From positions 992,001-1,056,000 of the forward strand of contig JARGXX010000079.1 in assembly GCA_030374765.1 (NCBI GenBank): a stretch of DNA of 64,000 bases, written 5' to 3'. This document shows, in pieces, positions 11,028-20,989 of this stretch (position 1 is the first letter of the stretch; every line of letters begins with the position of its first letter). The notes beneath the pieces were generated by a model, which was not told the origin of the DNA, searched no databases, and saw only the letters and a program-made list of their open reading frames with translations. This stretch comes from Agarophyton chilense (Eukaryota > Rhodophyta > Florideophyceae > Gracilariales > Gracilariaceae). A program made the position numbers and the translations under genes.

Positions 11028-11239
11028 GAAAACACCCGATGGGGACAAAGGAACAGAAGATCTGGATGAGGACCCTTGAAAGAAGGAGAAGATGCACAGA
11101 AGACCTGGAGTAGGACACTCAGAAGAAGTGGAAGAGAAGAAAGAAAACAAATCCGTCATAGACGGAAGCAGTTTACTATTTTCGAAGCTGCTGCACACAC
11201 TACCGCACAGCGAGATATACTAACCAAGATCACAAGGGA
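11028..11239. other. Purine-rich spacer after the chromodomain of E1
   Basis: About 210 bp rich in A and G on the plus strand, separating the sense-strand chromodomain from the antisense ORF. It is where the 3' ends of a sense pol transcript and an antisense transcript would meet. No gene seen. Confidence 0.4.
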
Positions 11240-12218
11240 TTACTTTGAAGAACCCGGATTGCCGTGCGCGCCAACCGAATCGCTAGCGGAGTTACTCCCG
11301 CCGGTCAGGCGTGCAACGAGGGCGTCTCTCATCGCACCGATGTCGCCGCTCGCCGCTTGGGCGTTCAGTCCAACACCCCGAAGGAACTGGGACATCACGA
11401 CCGCCTCTGGGCGTATAGGAACCTCGATAACTTCCGGTTCGTCCGTCAACGCCGCCGCCACTGGATCGATGACCGCACCTGCGTGAGTCGCTCCCTGCGT
11501 CCGGTACGTCCGTAGGTCGAAGCCGAATTCGTCGGGGATGGGGTATTGAAAGTTTGCCCGGTTGATCTGTGAGTACCCGATGCGGACGAATATGCAATGC
11601 GCCTCCTCCGCCGACTCGCGCCTTCGCCGCACGATCGAGTGAACAGGAACCGCCACACGTCGTCGCCAATCCCACGAGGTGATGATCAAAGCTATTGCCA
11701 TCAGCATACGACGCCACGAGTTTTTCGTCGAAGACCGCTGTCGGGTGGAACCACGGAGCTCTCCGGAGAATCGCCGCATGTTGACGCGGGTTCAACCCGA
11801 CGAGTTCGTCGTAAGTGAGCCAGGTGTCCTCGGCAGGAGTGATATGGCTCGACGCTTCAACGGGACCCCGGGATCGGCTAGGCGCGGTTGACGAGGCACT
11901 CCCCCGCGGAAGGGGAGCCGTATGGAAACCGGAGAAGTAACCCCGGCGGGGATCGTTACCACCGTTCATCGGGAGTACTGGTCGCCGAGGTATCGGGATG
12001 TGGTCGCTGGAAGTTGGCGTACGATGCGGAAGACCGCTCGAAGTTCGAGGAGTGGTTACCGCGTTGTTGCGTTTGTCGTTCGGTGATGCAGCTCTGCCTT
12101 CGACAGTCGAGTGGTCGCTGGACGCGTTACGCGGCTCGCTCTTATGCCGGTTGGACAGTTGCCTCCCCGCCATGTCGACGGCGTGTTCGTCACCTAAGGA
12201 GGGGGATATGAAGGACAA
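11240..12218 (-). pseudogene. Antisense accessory ORF region of E1
   Basis: Minus-strand coding region between the chromodomain and the 3' LTR, starting at the LTR edge like its E0 counterpart. Shared motifs with E0, in order: YDELVGLNPR and APWFHP; then SWDWRRRVAVPVHSIVRRR followed by ES and an FVRIGY segment; FDLRTYRTQG; and near the end a helix with AAMRDAL-like sequence (GAMRDALVARLTGG). Around half the residues of the SWDW block match E0 by eye, which is more than the flanking DNA would suggest. Product unknown. Fossil, broken at a few places and shorter than the E0 version. Confidence 0.6.
12196..12206 (+). other. Polypurine tract of E1
   Basis: AAGGAGGGGGA, followed by TA and then the TG of the 3' LTR. 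It is laid out exactly as in E0 and lies just upstream of the 3' LTR, the position of the plus-strand primer. Confidence 0.7.
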
Positions 12219-13096
12219 TGCCCTTCAAGGGGGTTTCTTCCCAGGACTTAGGAAGTTCGCTCGCTTGAGGACTAGCTTAGTCTATGACAAGTTATACCGC
12301 TATTGCGTGCTGACGGCCGTTTAGGACCGGAAGGGCCCACGGGTGGAACACGTGGATTGCACGGATGCCAACGATCGAGTACGAGGCGTGCCACAAGTGG
12401 CCCGGATTCTACCTAATGGTTAGTATTATTTAGTAATTTTTAGTATTTATTTGGCCACGCTATCGCTATTTAGTGTCTAATTTTCGGGCGCGGGCCCACT
12501 GTCAGGGGCCGCGCGCCACACTACTTAGCAGGTTGAGCACTGCTCACCAGTAACGATCCTTTTGGGAGATACCAAGGAGGAAGTCTTGGCTCTGAACTTT
12601 TCGCCTTCGGCGTGTCTTCACCGCATACTGCGTGAGCGCCCGTTGCACGTTAGTTCATCCACCCGTCTGTCGACCAGAGTGCTACCACCACCGTGGGTTC
12701 ATATTTAATCGCCGACACTTGTCGTAGTCTCGCCCCTGTATAGGGTTTCGCCCCGGTTTCCCTCTTGTTCTCTTTTTTGGCTCTCGTGAGTGGCCGCCTC
12801 ACTCACCTCACTCGTCCACCTCATACGAGTGTTTCCTCGCTCCTTTTCCGACAATCGCCGTGGTACCGCTCCGCCTAGGATTGTTCACACCCCGGACTGT
12901 GCCGTGCTCACCTAAACACTCTAGGTGTATCCCGCCGGATTGGCCTCGGTCTTACACCCGACTCCATCGTGCCTTTCCAGAGTGGCTCTGTTTCTGTGCT
13001 TTGCTGGGACGCGTCTCCTCTGCGTGAGGCGTGTCTTTCAAGAGAGGAAGATCCCGAACATCTTCGTGGTGTCTCCGCTCCAAGCGTTGTCCTACA
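12209..13096 (+). repeat. 3' LTR of E1
   Basis: 888 bp, TGAAGGACAATG...TTGTCCTACA, colinear with the 5' LTR at 2902-3793 and differing from it at roughly 5% of positions by eye, more in the first third than in the last. It is followed directly by ttgga and then by Copia RT sequence. Confidence 0.9.
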
Positions 13097-13390
13097 TTGG
13101 AGACCCGTAGAGATTCTTCTTAAGTCGTCCGTCTCGGCTGTCATGTGTGTATGTGCCATCGAACATCTGCATCTGTGTGACATGGACAGGGTGGTCATGT
13201 TGGTACTGGTCGTGGAGGTATGTAGATTTGATGTCAAGATGCTCCAGTGGCATGTTGCAGGACGCATGGAGAGCTAGAAGGAGGCGTTGAGTTGTACGAT
13301 ATGCAGTGCATGTCGTGATGTGCCGAGAGTCGTAATGGAGGCCGGGCTTCATCGAATCTCTGCGTAAGTTGCAGCGCTCTTTTTGTTGCG
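13097..13390 (-). pseudogene. Copia reverse transcriptase, N-terminal part
   Basis: Minus-strand motifs typical of Copia RT: RLLLALHASCNMPLEHLDIK, the first catalytic Asp being in the LDIK segment, then a Tyr/His-rich loop and GRLKKNLYGSP. The gene is interrupted here by the E1 insertion. Confidence 0.75.
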
Positions 13391-13625
13391 TGGTGGTGCC
13401 GTTCTTCGAACGTTAATATCGGTAGAGCATCAGAAGGGGGATTGTTGATTGAGGTGGTGGTTTAAAGTCTACCGGATTCCATTCGATGCTGTCGCGTTGG
13501 TCTAAGGTGGTCGGTTCAGAGTCATGTGCTTGTTTTCATTGTGTGGCGTCCGGATACTTTCTTGCCTGGTTGAAATTGGCTGGTGAAAGTGTATTAATGT
13601 GGATTTGTGTAGCAATCGGTTGATG

Positions 13626-14564
13626 TCAATCGGCTCTGGTTTTGAATGCCTTGTAAGTGGTGCTGGTTGGATCGCTTTCTTTGTGGTATGGACGGAAGAA
13701 GAGCGCACGGATGGTTTGGTACTGTTGCGTTGCGAGGTTGAATACTACAATTTGGGTGAGGGAAGTCGGGTACATGCAATGAGCAGGTGCCGCTCTGTGG
13801 TCTAGTTTTTTCTTCGGAGCGTAATGGGGGATGCTGCCGAGTTGGCCGAAGGTAAATAGCCGTTGTAGTTGGGGATGGGTGCCGCACAATTTGTGATAGG
13901 GGGAGGTGTTGATGCTGTCATTGTGGATAAGGTTGTATTTGAAATTGACGTCTCTGGCGGCGTCCTCCCAGTATCTGTCGTCAAGTCTTGCGGTGGCGAG
14001 GATTTCTCGTGTGGTTCCCATCACTGTTCGGTTGAATCTTTCTGCTTTGAAGTTCTCCTGAGGCTGATGGGGTGGGCGGAGATGTTGCTGTACTCTATGG
14101 TGGTTATATATTGTCTGCATCTTGGAGGAGGTGTACTCTTTTGCATTGTCAGTTCGTAAGTATCTGAGGGAGTGATGCATGTTTTGTTGGATGTGTTGTA
14201 GTTTCTTTTCGACGTGCTTTGGTATATCTTTGCGATCTGTGATGAAATGCGCGATTTCAAAGCGACTGATAGCGCATTTAATGGTGAGCATGGGTTTGTT
14301 GCCGTGTATGGACGTGGGTTTGATGGGACCGCAAGTAACCGAGCTGGTATATTCCACAGTGTTGTAGTAATGGGTTTTGCGTTCATGTGGCGCTAGATAG
14401 AATTTGGAGGTTTGGCATGAGCTGCATGATATTTTGATGTCGGGACAAAGGTACTTAGTCATTGTGGGTATTAGTCGTTGCTTGGCTGTACGTGAGAGTT
14501 TGGCTTGGTGAGCGTGATTCATGCGGATATGCCATTCGTGGGTTTGCAGATGAATGTTCGACAT
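13626..14564 (-). CDS. Copia integrase region
   Basis: An open minus-strand stretch. It begins with the GAG-pre-integrase pattern WHIRMNHAHQAKLSRTAKQR and CSSCQTSK, followed by a core with LRYLRTDNAKEYTS and FKAERFNRTVMGTTREIL, and ends in a Copia-type C-terminal part (LFTFGQLGSIPH, a weakly matching G-Y-V-P-like segment). It lies upstream of the RT fragment as in Ty1/Copia. Part of a broken fossil. Confidence 0.75.
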   Translation of the reverse strand: MSNIHLQTHEWHIRMNHAHQAKLSRTAKQRLIPTMTKYLCPDIKISCSSCQTSKFYLAPHERKTHYYNTVEYTSSVTCGPIKPTSIHGNKPMLTIKCAISRFEIAHFITDRKDIPKHVEKKLQHIQQNMHHSLRYLRTDNAKEYTSSKMQTIYNHHRVQQHLRPPHQPQENFKAERFNRTVMGTTREILATARLDDRYWEDAARDVNFKYNLIHNDSINTSPYHKLCGTHPQLQRLFTFGQLGSIPHYAPKKKLDHRAAPAHCMYPTSLTQIVVFNLATQQYQTIRALFFRPYHKESDPTSTTYKAFKTRAD

Positions 14565-14939
14565 TCGTTTGTGTTGCGCGGGATTTTGTAGATGTCGAAG
14601 TGAGCTTGGTGTAGCTGTTTCAGGATGACTGTTGGTGATTGGAGGTGAGGCGGTTGTTTTGCGTGAAGCCGGCGGGGCTGTTTTAGAAGTGCGCTTTCCG
14701 TGTTTGGTGGGTGGGGCGGTTGTCTTGGGAGTGCGCTTTGCGTGTTTGGTGGCTTTGGAGGTTTTAGAGGGGGAATGTCGCTTATGCCCAAGAGTGTGAG
14801 AGGTGTATCCATTTGTTGGTGTTGCTATCGTGCCCCTGATTTCAACTTGGTGGTTGCGTCAGGGTGCGGTCGCCAGGAGAGTCGATGAGTTCGTGCGAGT
14901 ATTGTAGATTAGACCCTGATTGTTTGTGAATATCACCAG

Positions 14940-15182
14940 TCCTTATCGGGAGGCTAGGTCGTGTTCGGATAACAGATTGTGTCGTATGGATTTGTTAGAC
15001 ACTTTGTACGTGCTTAGGGTGTTGTTACTCTTGCTGTGGTTGAGGGTGAGAGTTCCATGGTGCGTTGAACCGCTCATTTGTTGTGTGGCTGTGTGGGTTA
15101 GTGTCGGTTTAGGAAAAGGTACCGTGGGACAGTGGGGATGTGGAATATGGGATGGATGAGCTGCGCTATCGAGGATGAAAGT
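14940..15182 (-). pseudogene. Copia protease region
   Basis: Minus-strand translation gives FILDSAAHPSHIP, the DSA-type aspartic protease start used by Copia elements, and further on VSNKSIRHNLLSEHDLAS, which matches the conserved LLS segment at the protease C-terminus. Fossil. Confidence 0.6.
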
Positions 15183-15553
15183 ACTCGTAGAATCGGTGTC
15201 CGCTTACGATGCGGCGTCGACAGGTGGCGGTGGTGGAGGTAATTGAGCTGGTGGCTGCATCCGGTGTGCGTGAATTTGGATGTAGGGATAAGGGGTAGGG
15301 GGAGAGTGTGCTGCGGCGGGGTGGTACGGTGCTGCTACCTATGCGGCAAGTCTTGCATAGTGTACTTTCGGCTTGTTTGGGGCGTTTTTCGGGGTCAGCG
15401 AGCTCTGCATTCTATATCCGTATGTTGTGCGGGTATCCCTAACGATGTGTAAAACTGACAGGGTGTCTGGTTCGCCGTGAGACGACGGCAAGGGTTGAAG
15501 AACTGGCTGCGATAGTAGGGTCATTTTGATCGTCGGATTCCATAGTCCCCGGT

Positions 15554-16330
15554 GAATGTCGGAGTCAGAAAAGAGCTGGTGCAGCGAACGGCAAACAGTC
15601 CCCTAAGAAAGGGGGCCAAGGACGTTCAGGCGCACCCAATTATGATAGAGATGATATCACATCCTTTCTCGACATCGTTGAAAAAGTAGAACCAGTCGGT
15701 TCTAACTTGTGGGCATTGGTGGCTACCGAATTTTCGCAGTGGAGCATTGCAAACGCCTGACCGATTCGGGACCAAGACTCGCTGAAGAACAAATTTGACA
15801 AGCTGTGCAACGCGAAGAAAAAGACAGGCCATCCATCTTGTCCGCCGGACGTACGACGTGGCAAAAATACTGGTCGTGAAATTCAAGGGAAGATTGCTGC
15901 AATCGTTTTGGGTGATTACAAAGAGCCTGATGCCGTAGATGTGGGGGAAAATTCTATCACGGAAGGTCAGATGAAGAGCCAGGGGAATGACACTATCGGA
16001 GGAAGAGAGAAGAGACGTGCAGTTGGCGTAGGAGGGCTGCCATCCAAGAGGGGAAAGACAGAAGAGGTGTTGGTGGAGAACGTGGAGAAAATGGCCGGGT
16101 TTATTGGTATGATCGCGAACTCAATGCACTCTGGGAATGATTCTGAAGCCTCAACAGCTACGCAAGAATACCTGATTGCAAACACTGTGAAGCAGGAGGT
16201 TAAAGTGTTAAAGGATGAAGTTCATCAGAGCATGCATGACGAACAAGCTATGGTTGCTGGGATGAATTCGGTTCTCCAGCAGCTTGTGGCAAAGATATCC
16301 GGCGGGGGCTCGAGCGTGAATCTGCAGTAA
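15554..16330 (+). pseudogene. SANT/Myb-like (DUF6818-type) partner protein of the Harbinger element
   Basis: In one frame from 15554 the translation reads NYDRDDITSFLDIVEKVEPV, then NLWALVATEFSQW, SLKNKFDKLCNAKKKTGHP and PPDVRRGKN. This is the pattern of the SANT/Myb-like domain called DUF6818, known in fungal, oomycete and plant transposon-related proteins (family knowledge). The rest (about residues 120-258) is acidic and helical, likely a coiled coil. In PIF/Harbinger elements the Myb-like protein binds DNA and helps import and position the transposase. A single in-frame TGA lies at 15758-15760, inside the domain, where related proteins read through (PIRD and SLKNKF follow in frame). No ATG is found in frame at the start. 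So this copy is probably non-functional unless the stop is recoded or spliced out. Confidence 0.65.
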
Positions 16331-16460
16331 CAAAAAGAACCAGAGCGGTTCTATACTTTCTAGCGTTTCCGCTCGCGCGGGCCCTACCATGCGGGGCTAA
16401 GTCCACGTAAAGGTCGCCTGCTCCCATTCGCGGACTTTACTTCTCGGGCAGGACCCGCAC

Positions 16461-17657
16461 TCAGGATGATTCGGGAGCAGCACCGTAAGTGGACGAGATT
16501 TGATTGCGCCCTATTAGACGTGTGCGACAGTTCAATAAACGCACGGCGAGTTCTATGACGATTCTGCGCCTCATCGAGTAGGACGTGAGTGTTGTCTTAA
16601 GGCGTTGAAACGGGCCTTTTATAGCTCTGATTCTCCACTCTGCGCTCTGTCTCTCACTCGGCATTACGCGTTGCATAATTAGGTCTATAGCCGCAAGTTC
16701 TACTGACTCCGGTATGTCGCTCGTTTCGTTTGCTTTGCGCGCACGCAAAATCTTTCCATTCCTACATGAGGTATTGTTAACAAACGCAGAGTCTCCCAAT
16801 ATAGCCATTCCTGCGGGAGTCATTTCGTCGGATAGCTTCGGGTAGTACAAACCAGAAACACCGGCAAGCTTTGTGTCATGCCAACTGCCCGGGAAGTTAA
16901 TAGCGGCATGAATTATCTCCCCAAAGAAGTTGAAGACAAACAAATTTGTGACTTCCTCGTGTTGTTCATAGCCTTCGTAGTACGCGTTTTGCAAGTTGAT
17001 ATCTCCATAATTCTGGCATGTAAACCTTCCACCATCCGTAATACCAAACACGCCCTTCAGCAGCGGTCCGAAATGACGATTGTCTTCCAAAAGTGCAGCA
17101 GAGGCTTTTTTTTCTTCTACAGTAGGCCATCGGATTTCAAAAAGCAGTGCTTGATCCTGATTAATCGCTTTCAGTATAACATCAAGTGAGTAGTCGAGCC
17201 AAACACTCATTGACGATGGGAGTATACCAAAAAAGGGACACAGCTGATACATATTGCAGCTGTTCTTCAGATAGTATAGGGAAAGTCCAAGCAAATCTAC
17301 GGATTGCATGATTGGTTTTCGTTCCTTTGTAGTATTGCTGGTTCTGTAAGGGCTCCCGTAGTTGCAGTTTGAACGAGTGGAGACGAACAGCGGCAGTAAC
17401 GTCTGAAAGACAACGCGTCGTGTGAAGTTGGTAACGACAATGAAATCACTGTCTGTACCAAGGTGCAAAAGTCGTTGCCATGGTGTTTCATCGCCTTCAT
17501 TATTGGGGTGCAGCAATCCCTGACGTTTGTGCTCAGCCAGTTTGTGGGACCTTCTTGGGCGTCTCGAACGTTTTCTTATTGTCACAAGGACGCTTAACGT
17601 AGTCATAAATGCTCCTACCGCCGCCGAGAGAGCCGCTTTTGCCTGACGTGAAATCAT
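16461..17657 (-). CDS. PIF/Harbinger DDE transposase (DDE_4 type)
   Basis: Uninterrupted 398-residue frame starting at ATG 17657. The catalytic pattern of the PIF/Harbinger family is visible: FGITDGGRF (first Asp), GSWHDTKLA, ILGDSAF (second Asp) and RQSAEWRIRAIKGPFQ (Glu). The basic N-terminus (RKRSRRPRRSHK, about residues 28-39) could aid nuclear entry or DNA binding, and length fits the family. No break is visible, unlike the partner gene. It is convergent with the SANT-like gene. It could still be mobilising the element if another copy supplies the partner. Confidence 0.85.
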   Translation of the reverse strand: MISRQAKAALSAAVGAFMTTLSVLVTIRKRSRRPRRSHKLAEHKRQGLLHPNNEGDETPWQRLLHLGTDSDFIVVTNFTRRVVFQTLLPLFVSTRSNCNYGSPYRTSNTTKERKPIMQSVDLLGLSLYYLKNSCNMYQLCPFFGILPSSMSVWLDYSLDVILKAINQDQALLFEIRWPTVEEKKASAALLEDNRHFGPLLKGVFGITDGGRFTCQNYGDINLQNAYYEGYEQHEEVTNLFVFNFFGEIIHAAINFPGSWHDTKLAGVSGLYYPKLSDEMTPAGMAILGDSAFVNNTSCRNGKILRARKANETSDIPESVELAAIDLIMQRVMPSERQSAEWRIRAIKGPFQRLKTTLTSYSMRRRIVIELAVRLLNCRTRLIGRNQISSTYGAAPESS

Positions 17658-17790
17658 TTCGTCACGTCAGGCGTTTGGCGGGCTGTTTGGAACTCTGAAA
17701 GATCCCTTGAAGGGTCCTTTCAGAAAGGCGGGTTTGGTTCTGCACAGGTCAAAAATTGAGCAGTTTTATTGGCTCAAATTTGACCAGGCG

Positions 17791-18600
17791 ACGATTTGAT
17801 TATTTCTGCATTCACCCAATAGTAACGGTAGCGGTCCCCCTTTCACTTCACAGGGGAGCCCCCAGATTGGCTACACACCAACAAGGCAACAGCCCTGCTC
17901 ACCACATGTTTGTTTCCCTTAAGCCTCACAGCATCACCAGCGCTCTGGGAGAGAATTCTCAACCCCCACCCCCGTACCACTGCCTTTTCCCGGTCCTCCG
18001 TCCTTTCCTTCCTCTCTCATTCTCTCATACTAAAAGCTCGAGCAGCACCCATCTTCTCGCCCCTCCCCTGATCCACCCTGCACTGCGGCCTTCATTTTTG
18101 TGGAGGAGCAACGACAACGGTTGAGCCCTGTAAGCCACCGGGCCCTGAGGGAACTGACAGATGCCTCGTGGACTGGCCGACCTCAGCTGGACTGATTTAT
18201 ATTATTAATTTTTTTAATTAGTGTAATAGATTGGCATTACAGTGCTAGAAAGATCCCAGCCCCTCGACAGTACTATTTACTTGGCTTGAGTGACGCTTCT
18301 CACTTAGAGTAAGGTAGGTACCGTTAGGATACTAAATAACCTCCCTTTGGTATATTAGTTCCATCCATTGGTCGTCAAGCCATCGTTTCCGTAGCTCCAA
18401 CCTGTAGGAATACGCAGTAAACGCCAACCCATTGCACCAAGTACTTTGGGAGTGCCGCCGTCAAGGATTCGAACCTTAGGACCCGCTCTACCACGCTACC
18501 ACCGGTCGAGACCCGTATGCTGACCCACCAGTCATTGAGTTACATTTTGTTCTCCCCACTTAGAATCCTCTAGTAATAATTCAACGGACCACTGGAACGA
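17791..18600. other. Non-coding stretch between Harbinger unit and Gypsy element E2
   Basis: No supportable gene. 17.9-18.1 kb is pyrimidine-rich and reads like promoter or 5'-UTR sequence. 18.19-18.24 kb is AT-rich (atttatattattaattttt). A tRNA-like motif lies at 18459-18507. The 5' LTR of E2 should lie here if it survives, but no second copy is visible to define it. Confidence 0.4.
18459..18507 (-). other. tRNA-like sequence with closely spaced box A and box B
   Basis: On the minus strand TAGCGTGGTAGAGCGG looks like a tRNA D-arm/box A, and GGTTCGAATCC with flanking TAAGG/CCTTG pairing is a textbook T-arm/box B. The two are only about nine bases apart, so the anticodon arm is missing and this is not a working tRNA gene. 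It could be a degraded tRNA, the head of a tRNA-derived SINE, or a region copied from a tRNA primer near E2. Confidence 0.35.
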
Positions 18601-18668
18601 AGAATTATCCGGATTCTAACCTTGGTTTAATTCTCCAACGGACCAGAAGTACAGAAGCAACCTCCATT

Positions 18669-20811
18669 ATGGATGCAGGAAACACAACCAACCGACCCGA
18701 CCATAGGACTCCCACGGCAGGGCCAGCTGCCACTGCAACGCCGACGATGTCGCCTGAACGTCAGGTTGATAATGTTAGCGACCGCAGGAGCACTAGAAGC
18801 CAGCCGCAAGGAATACGGACTGCTCTGGACGACCCTGAAAGGAATCGCCGAGAACCCATGGTAGCAGCGCGTTTATAAGAACGCCTCATCAGGACTACCT
18901 CTAGGCCAGAAACACGACAAAGAGAACCCCGTAAGACCGAAGGAATTAGAGAGAGTATTCCCACAGGGATTGCTGACCTTCTCTGGCCCCGTCTCCATGA
19001 GCTCTGCTCAGCCCATGTGGATTCCACTGTGGACATGCGACTCGCCACGGCGATCGCTGACCAAACGGATTAGCTCGTTACGCGAATCGTCCCCAAGGTC
19101 ATGGATTCTGAGCTATTCTTAGACTACCTCATTCAGGCCGTTCAAGGGGCAGTCACCAGCCAGTCAGGCAACGCAGTCCCTAGGACCACTTCACATGTCA
19201 ACCATCCGGCTTCCATATGGAAATCCCCTACCGAACCCCCAGGAGTGGCGGTATTACCCGCCCCTCGCCGGGAAAACCATCAAGAACATCCAATAGAAAG
19301 ACAATCTAGGAGCAAAAGAGAGGCTCCGCGTCTAGAAGAGAGAAATATTGCCCTACCCAAAGGGCAATATGTGGTACAGCGACCTCAGGGCTCCTTCGTA
19401 TCCAATAGAGAGATCGCTCCTTTAGGTCCCTATTTTGCTGGGAAGAAAAGAAGTAACTGCAGGAGAAAGAAGAACAGAAAAAGCAAGAAAAGAGACCATT
19501 TGGACACGAGTGATTCCGAATCGGCCTCGACCGAAACGACCAATTCGGAAGTAGATGAGGCTGCCGTTTGAGAACTCAAACCACTGACAACGACAAACGA
19601 ACTTTTCGTTAAGGTTTTAGACTACCGTAACTACTGGCTGGCCGACCGGTCCGCAAAATATTTTGGTTCGGTGGCTCGAAGAGTCACCAAACGGGCCAAA
19701 CAAATACCACTAACCATTACGGAGAAGTGCTTGGGTTCCGATTCCATTGCTCTCCTTAGATTCCTCAGTTTGTTCCGTACAGTCTGTGATCAGAACGTTG
19801 TCCAAGAGGGCGCCGCTCTGTACCTTTTCCAATTCTTCTTTACAGGAAAGGCGCGTGACCAAGTGATTCCGAAGATATCTGGCACAACTGACCTCGTCGA
19901 TGCTCAAGACCGTGAGCTCCTCAGGTCATATCCTCAGGTCATATCCTCAGGTTATTCATTAGCTCTTGGAAACTTACGCCACGGATGACGTTATAATGGA
20001 TGCCCATCAGGAAGTAATATCCTTTAGGCAGAGCTCCAACATGACCGAATCGGCTTTCGCAGACGACCTATGGAAGAAGGCTTACCGATGTGGAAACGTG
20101 TTCTCCGAAGGACGGCTTCAACGCCACTTCATCACGGGACTGCTCCCTGCCATTCGGACACATGTTCGCAATTCCAACACGGAAAACCCGCATTAATCAT
20201 TCCGAAGGCTCGTTACCTACGCCGAGGGTTATGGCAAAACCTACAGAACCTCCGGGCGCAACGCTGATATATCCAGAGGACACGCAACTCCATTGCGTAA
20301 ACCCAACCAAGCCGATTTGGTTAGCTCCACGGATTCGGACATGGATGCACCACTCCATTAAGATGATTCGGTCCTCGCGGTCAATTTCAGTGTTCCTCCG
20401 TGCGGGCCCCCATCATATACCTGCCAGGGAACTACAGCGACCACTGGACCACCCACACCCAATTATTCTCCCTTTCCGCCCCGTAAGGACGTTTTTGTTC
20501 GGTTCCCAAGGGCTTGCTTTTTCTGCCTTTCAATGGTTCAACCTTGTGATTGCACGAGATATCTGCCTGAGGACACACGAACAAACCTTCTAGCTCTCAG
20601 GGAAGAGAATTACCGGGTGCGGAGATCCCAAGAAATGTTTACCAAGGCACAGCAACGAACCACAGGGACCCCTGGAAGCTCACGCTATGCCACGCCTCCG
20701 AATACTCCGATCAAAGCCCCACAGGTCCACGCCATTATAGATCCTACGGACGACCCCGAAGAGGAATCCTATCCTCAGGAGGAAACGGAAACCCCATCGG
20801 AAAACTCTTAG
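18669..20811 (+). pseudogene. Gag-like region of E2
   Basis: Starts MDAGNTTNRPDHRT. It includes a basic Lys/Arg-rich stretch (GKKRSNCRRKKNRKSKKRDH), an acidic tail, and a capsid-like segment (LGSDSIALLRFLSLFRTVCD, LYLFQFFFTGKARDQVIP) near 19730-19870 comparable to the E1 capsid region. Followed by the protease. Fossil. Confidence 0.6.
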
Positions 20812-20989
20812 AGGGTCGACGCGAGGCAAATCCTCCCTCTTTAAGCCCCTGTCTCCACCAATTGGACGGTCATGAGCCGAAATGCTCTTCACCTCCCAAT
20901 ACAAACCACCCAGAATGGACCACTCAGGTTGAACCAGAATCGGAACACAGTAACGACCCCGTCTGTATCCTCAGGAAAGAGAATTACAA

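Larger units (their letters stand above)
2902..13096 (+). mobile_element. Complete-length Ty3/Gypsy chromovirus E1 inserted in a Copia element
   Basis: Both LTRs are present (2902-3793 and 12209-13096), with a primer-binding site, gag, protease, reverse transcriptase, RNase H, integrase, a separate chromodomain, an antisense accessory ORF and a polypurine tract, in the usual Ty3/Gypsy order. The flanks carry a 5-bp duplication matching at four of five bases (gtgga before, ttgga after), which suits this superfamily. By eye the two LTRs differ at roughly 5% of sites, so the insertion is not recent; no rate is available to date it. Broken, with about five breaks in the pol region, while gag looks open. 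It splits a minus-strand Copia RT gene. Confidence 0.9.
13097..15530 (-). mobile_element. Ty1/Copia element, partial, minus strand
   Basis: Read on the minus strand, the order is protease (ILDSAAHPSHIP, about 15140-15180), integrase (13626-14564), then the first part of reverse transcriptase up to NLYGSP (13097-13390). Protease before integrase before RT is the Copia order. RT continues at 2901-2804, on the far side of E1. A Pro-rich segment near 15200-15300 and a possible Gag tail reach about 15525. No LTR is recognisable, because one end lies beyond E0 and the other abuts the PIF/Harbinger unit. Fossil with more than ten breaks, older than the Gypsy insertions it hosts. Confidence 0.75.
15525..17790. 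mobile_element. PIF/Harbinger-type DNA transposon
   Basis: Two convergent reading frames, a SANT/Myb-like protein on the plus strand (15554-16330) and a DDE transposase on the minus strand (16461-17657), with 130 bp between their stops. This two-gene set is the hallmark of autonomous PIF/Harbinger elements. Ends are not certain. A GGTCA...TTTGA-like motif near 15528 resembles, inverted, the TTTGACC at about 17780, and an imperfect palindrome (GGTCAAAAATTGAG...CTCAAATTTGACC) spans 17748-17786. I cannot define terminal inverted repeats or the 3-bp target duplication, so the limits are approximate. Confidence 0.7.

Noticed and set aside
17756-18124. Plus-strand open frame beside the Harbinger unit
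   Set aside because: Starts with a non-ATG codon, is low-complexity Ser/Pro/His, and has no domain; it looks like promoter or UTR sequence.
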